Shown here in pieces: positions 63,420-64,000 of a DNA stretch of 64,000 bases; the stretch's first letter is position 1, and the number at the start of each line of letters is the position of its first letter. Origin of the DNA: GCA-1730015 sp964550655 (GTDB lineage Bacteria; Pseudomonadota; Gammaproteobacteria; Granulosicoccales; Granulosicoccaceae); NCBI GenBank assembly GCA_964550655.1, contig CAZKAQ010000007.1:1-64000 (forward strand), written 5' to 3'. Below the pieces are notes generated by a model that saw nothing but the letters and a program-made list of their open reading frames with translations, searched no databases and was not told the DNA's origin. The position numbers were made by a program, and so were the translations under genes.

Positions 63420-64000
63420 ATGGCCTTGTTACAGATATCTGAGCCTGGTCAATCGACCGCGCCACATCAACATCGACTGGCGGCGGGAATTGATCTTGGC
63501 ACAACCAATTCACTGGTTGCGACTGTGCGCAGTGGAACCGCTTCTGTACTCGAAGATGAAAACGGTGAAGCGGTGTTTCCGTCTGTTGTGTGCTACGGCA
63601 AAGACGGCGTTAGTGCGATAGGGCGGCAGGCGCGCGAACAGGCAGCGGCAGATCCGTACAACACAATCTCTTCGGTGAAAAGACTGATCGGTTTAAGTGC
63701 GGAAGATATAACATCATCTTCGGTGGGTATGATGTTTCGTTTTCAGGCAACAGACTCAACTGTACCCAGAATCACAACCGATGCCGGGCCAAAAACTGCC
63801 ATTGAAGTATCGGCAGATTTACTCAAGTCGTTGCGCGGTCGTGCGGAACAAAGTCTCGGTGGTGAACTCAACGGTGTGGTAGTGACTGTGCCCGCCTACT
63901 TTGATGATACCCAAAGGCAGGCAACTAAAGATGCTGCAAAGCTTGCCGGACTAAACGTATACCGGCTCGTCAATGAGCCGACTGCCGCGGCAATTGCCTA
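63420..64000 (+). CDS. hscA: Fe-S assembly chaperone HscA (5' part, cut by the window end)
   Basis: The frame opens at the ATG at 63420 and is still open at 64000 (193 codons). An Hsp70 nucleotide-binding domain is clear: AAGIDLGTTNSLVATV near 20-35, VVTVPAYFDDTQRQATKDAA, and VNEPTAAAIA at the cut end. A 20-residue N-terminal extension before the GIDLGTTNS motif is typical of HscA as opposed to DnaK. The remaining two thirds, and probably fdx and iscX, lie outside the window. Confidence 0.95.
   Translation, partial: MALLQISEPGQSTAPHQHRLAAGIDLGTTNSLVATVRSGTASVLEDENGEAVFPSVVCYGKDGVSAIGRQAREQAAADPYNTISSVKRLIGLSAEDITSSSVGMMFRFQATDSTVPRITTDAGPKTAIEVSADLLKSLRGRAEQSLGGELNGVVVTVPAYFDDTQRQATKDAAKLAGLNVYRLVNEPTAAAIA

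Overview
The window reads as chromosomal DNA of a marine-type gammaproteobacterium. The gene orders queA-tgt-yajC-secD-secF and cysE-iscR-iscS-iscU-iscA-hscB-hscA are classical for that class. TRAP transport, a methanethiol oxidase, a DmdA-like demethylase and many signalling proteins suggest a heterotroph living on algal or organic-sulfur compounds. A Granulosicoccus-like organism is a plausible guess, but nothing in the sequence proves it. No rRNA, tRNA, CRISPR array or intact insertion sequence was recognised.

Layout. 1-7.1 kb: an inverted-repeat element, a PAS hybrid kinase, a lipoprotein/DUF3179 pair, a membrane GGDEF-EAL protein and a possible small structured RNA. 7.6-21.4 kb: a continuous plus-strand block. 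It starts with a complete oligopeptide-type ABC importer (ATPase, binding protein, two permeases). It then runs into two polysaccharide-deacetylase-like proteins, four glycosyltransferases, a histidine phosphatase and a methyltransferase. This block is my best candidate for an undescribed system. 21.7-25.2 kb: a pqiAABC lipid-transport operon. 25.3-27.7 kb: an EAL protein with a degenerate zinc-binding domain, and a trypsin-like PDZ protease. 27.8-34.4 kb: divergent histidine-utilisation genes (hutC-hutF against hutI-hutH-hutU) with two operator-like palindromes between them.

34.4-41.4 kb: a catabolic region holding a broken LysR/ferredoxin chimera, a Rieske oxygenase, an SDR dehydrogenase, a DctPQM TRAP transporter and a GntR/FCD regulator. 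41.5-46.3 kb: an unrecognised lipoprotein, a Sel1-repeat protein and a two-component pair. 46.4-50.9 kb: methanethiol oxidase with a ferredoxin and a CoA-binding protein, a divergent IclR regulator, and a DmdA-like folate-dependent demethylase. 51.0-64.0 kb: housekeeping genes (NUDIX, queuosine synthesis, Sec membrane proteins, suhB, trmJ, cysE, isc). A 245-bp MITE-like element sits exactly at the secD stop codon, and cysE and iscR both carry IscR-type boxes.

Functional assignments rest on motifs and remembered family features read by eye. No database search was possible, so substrate-level claims are inference.
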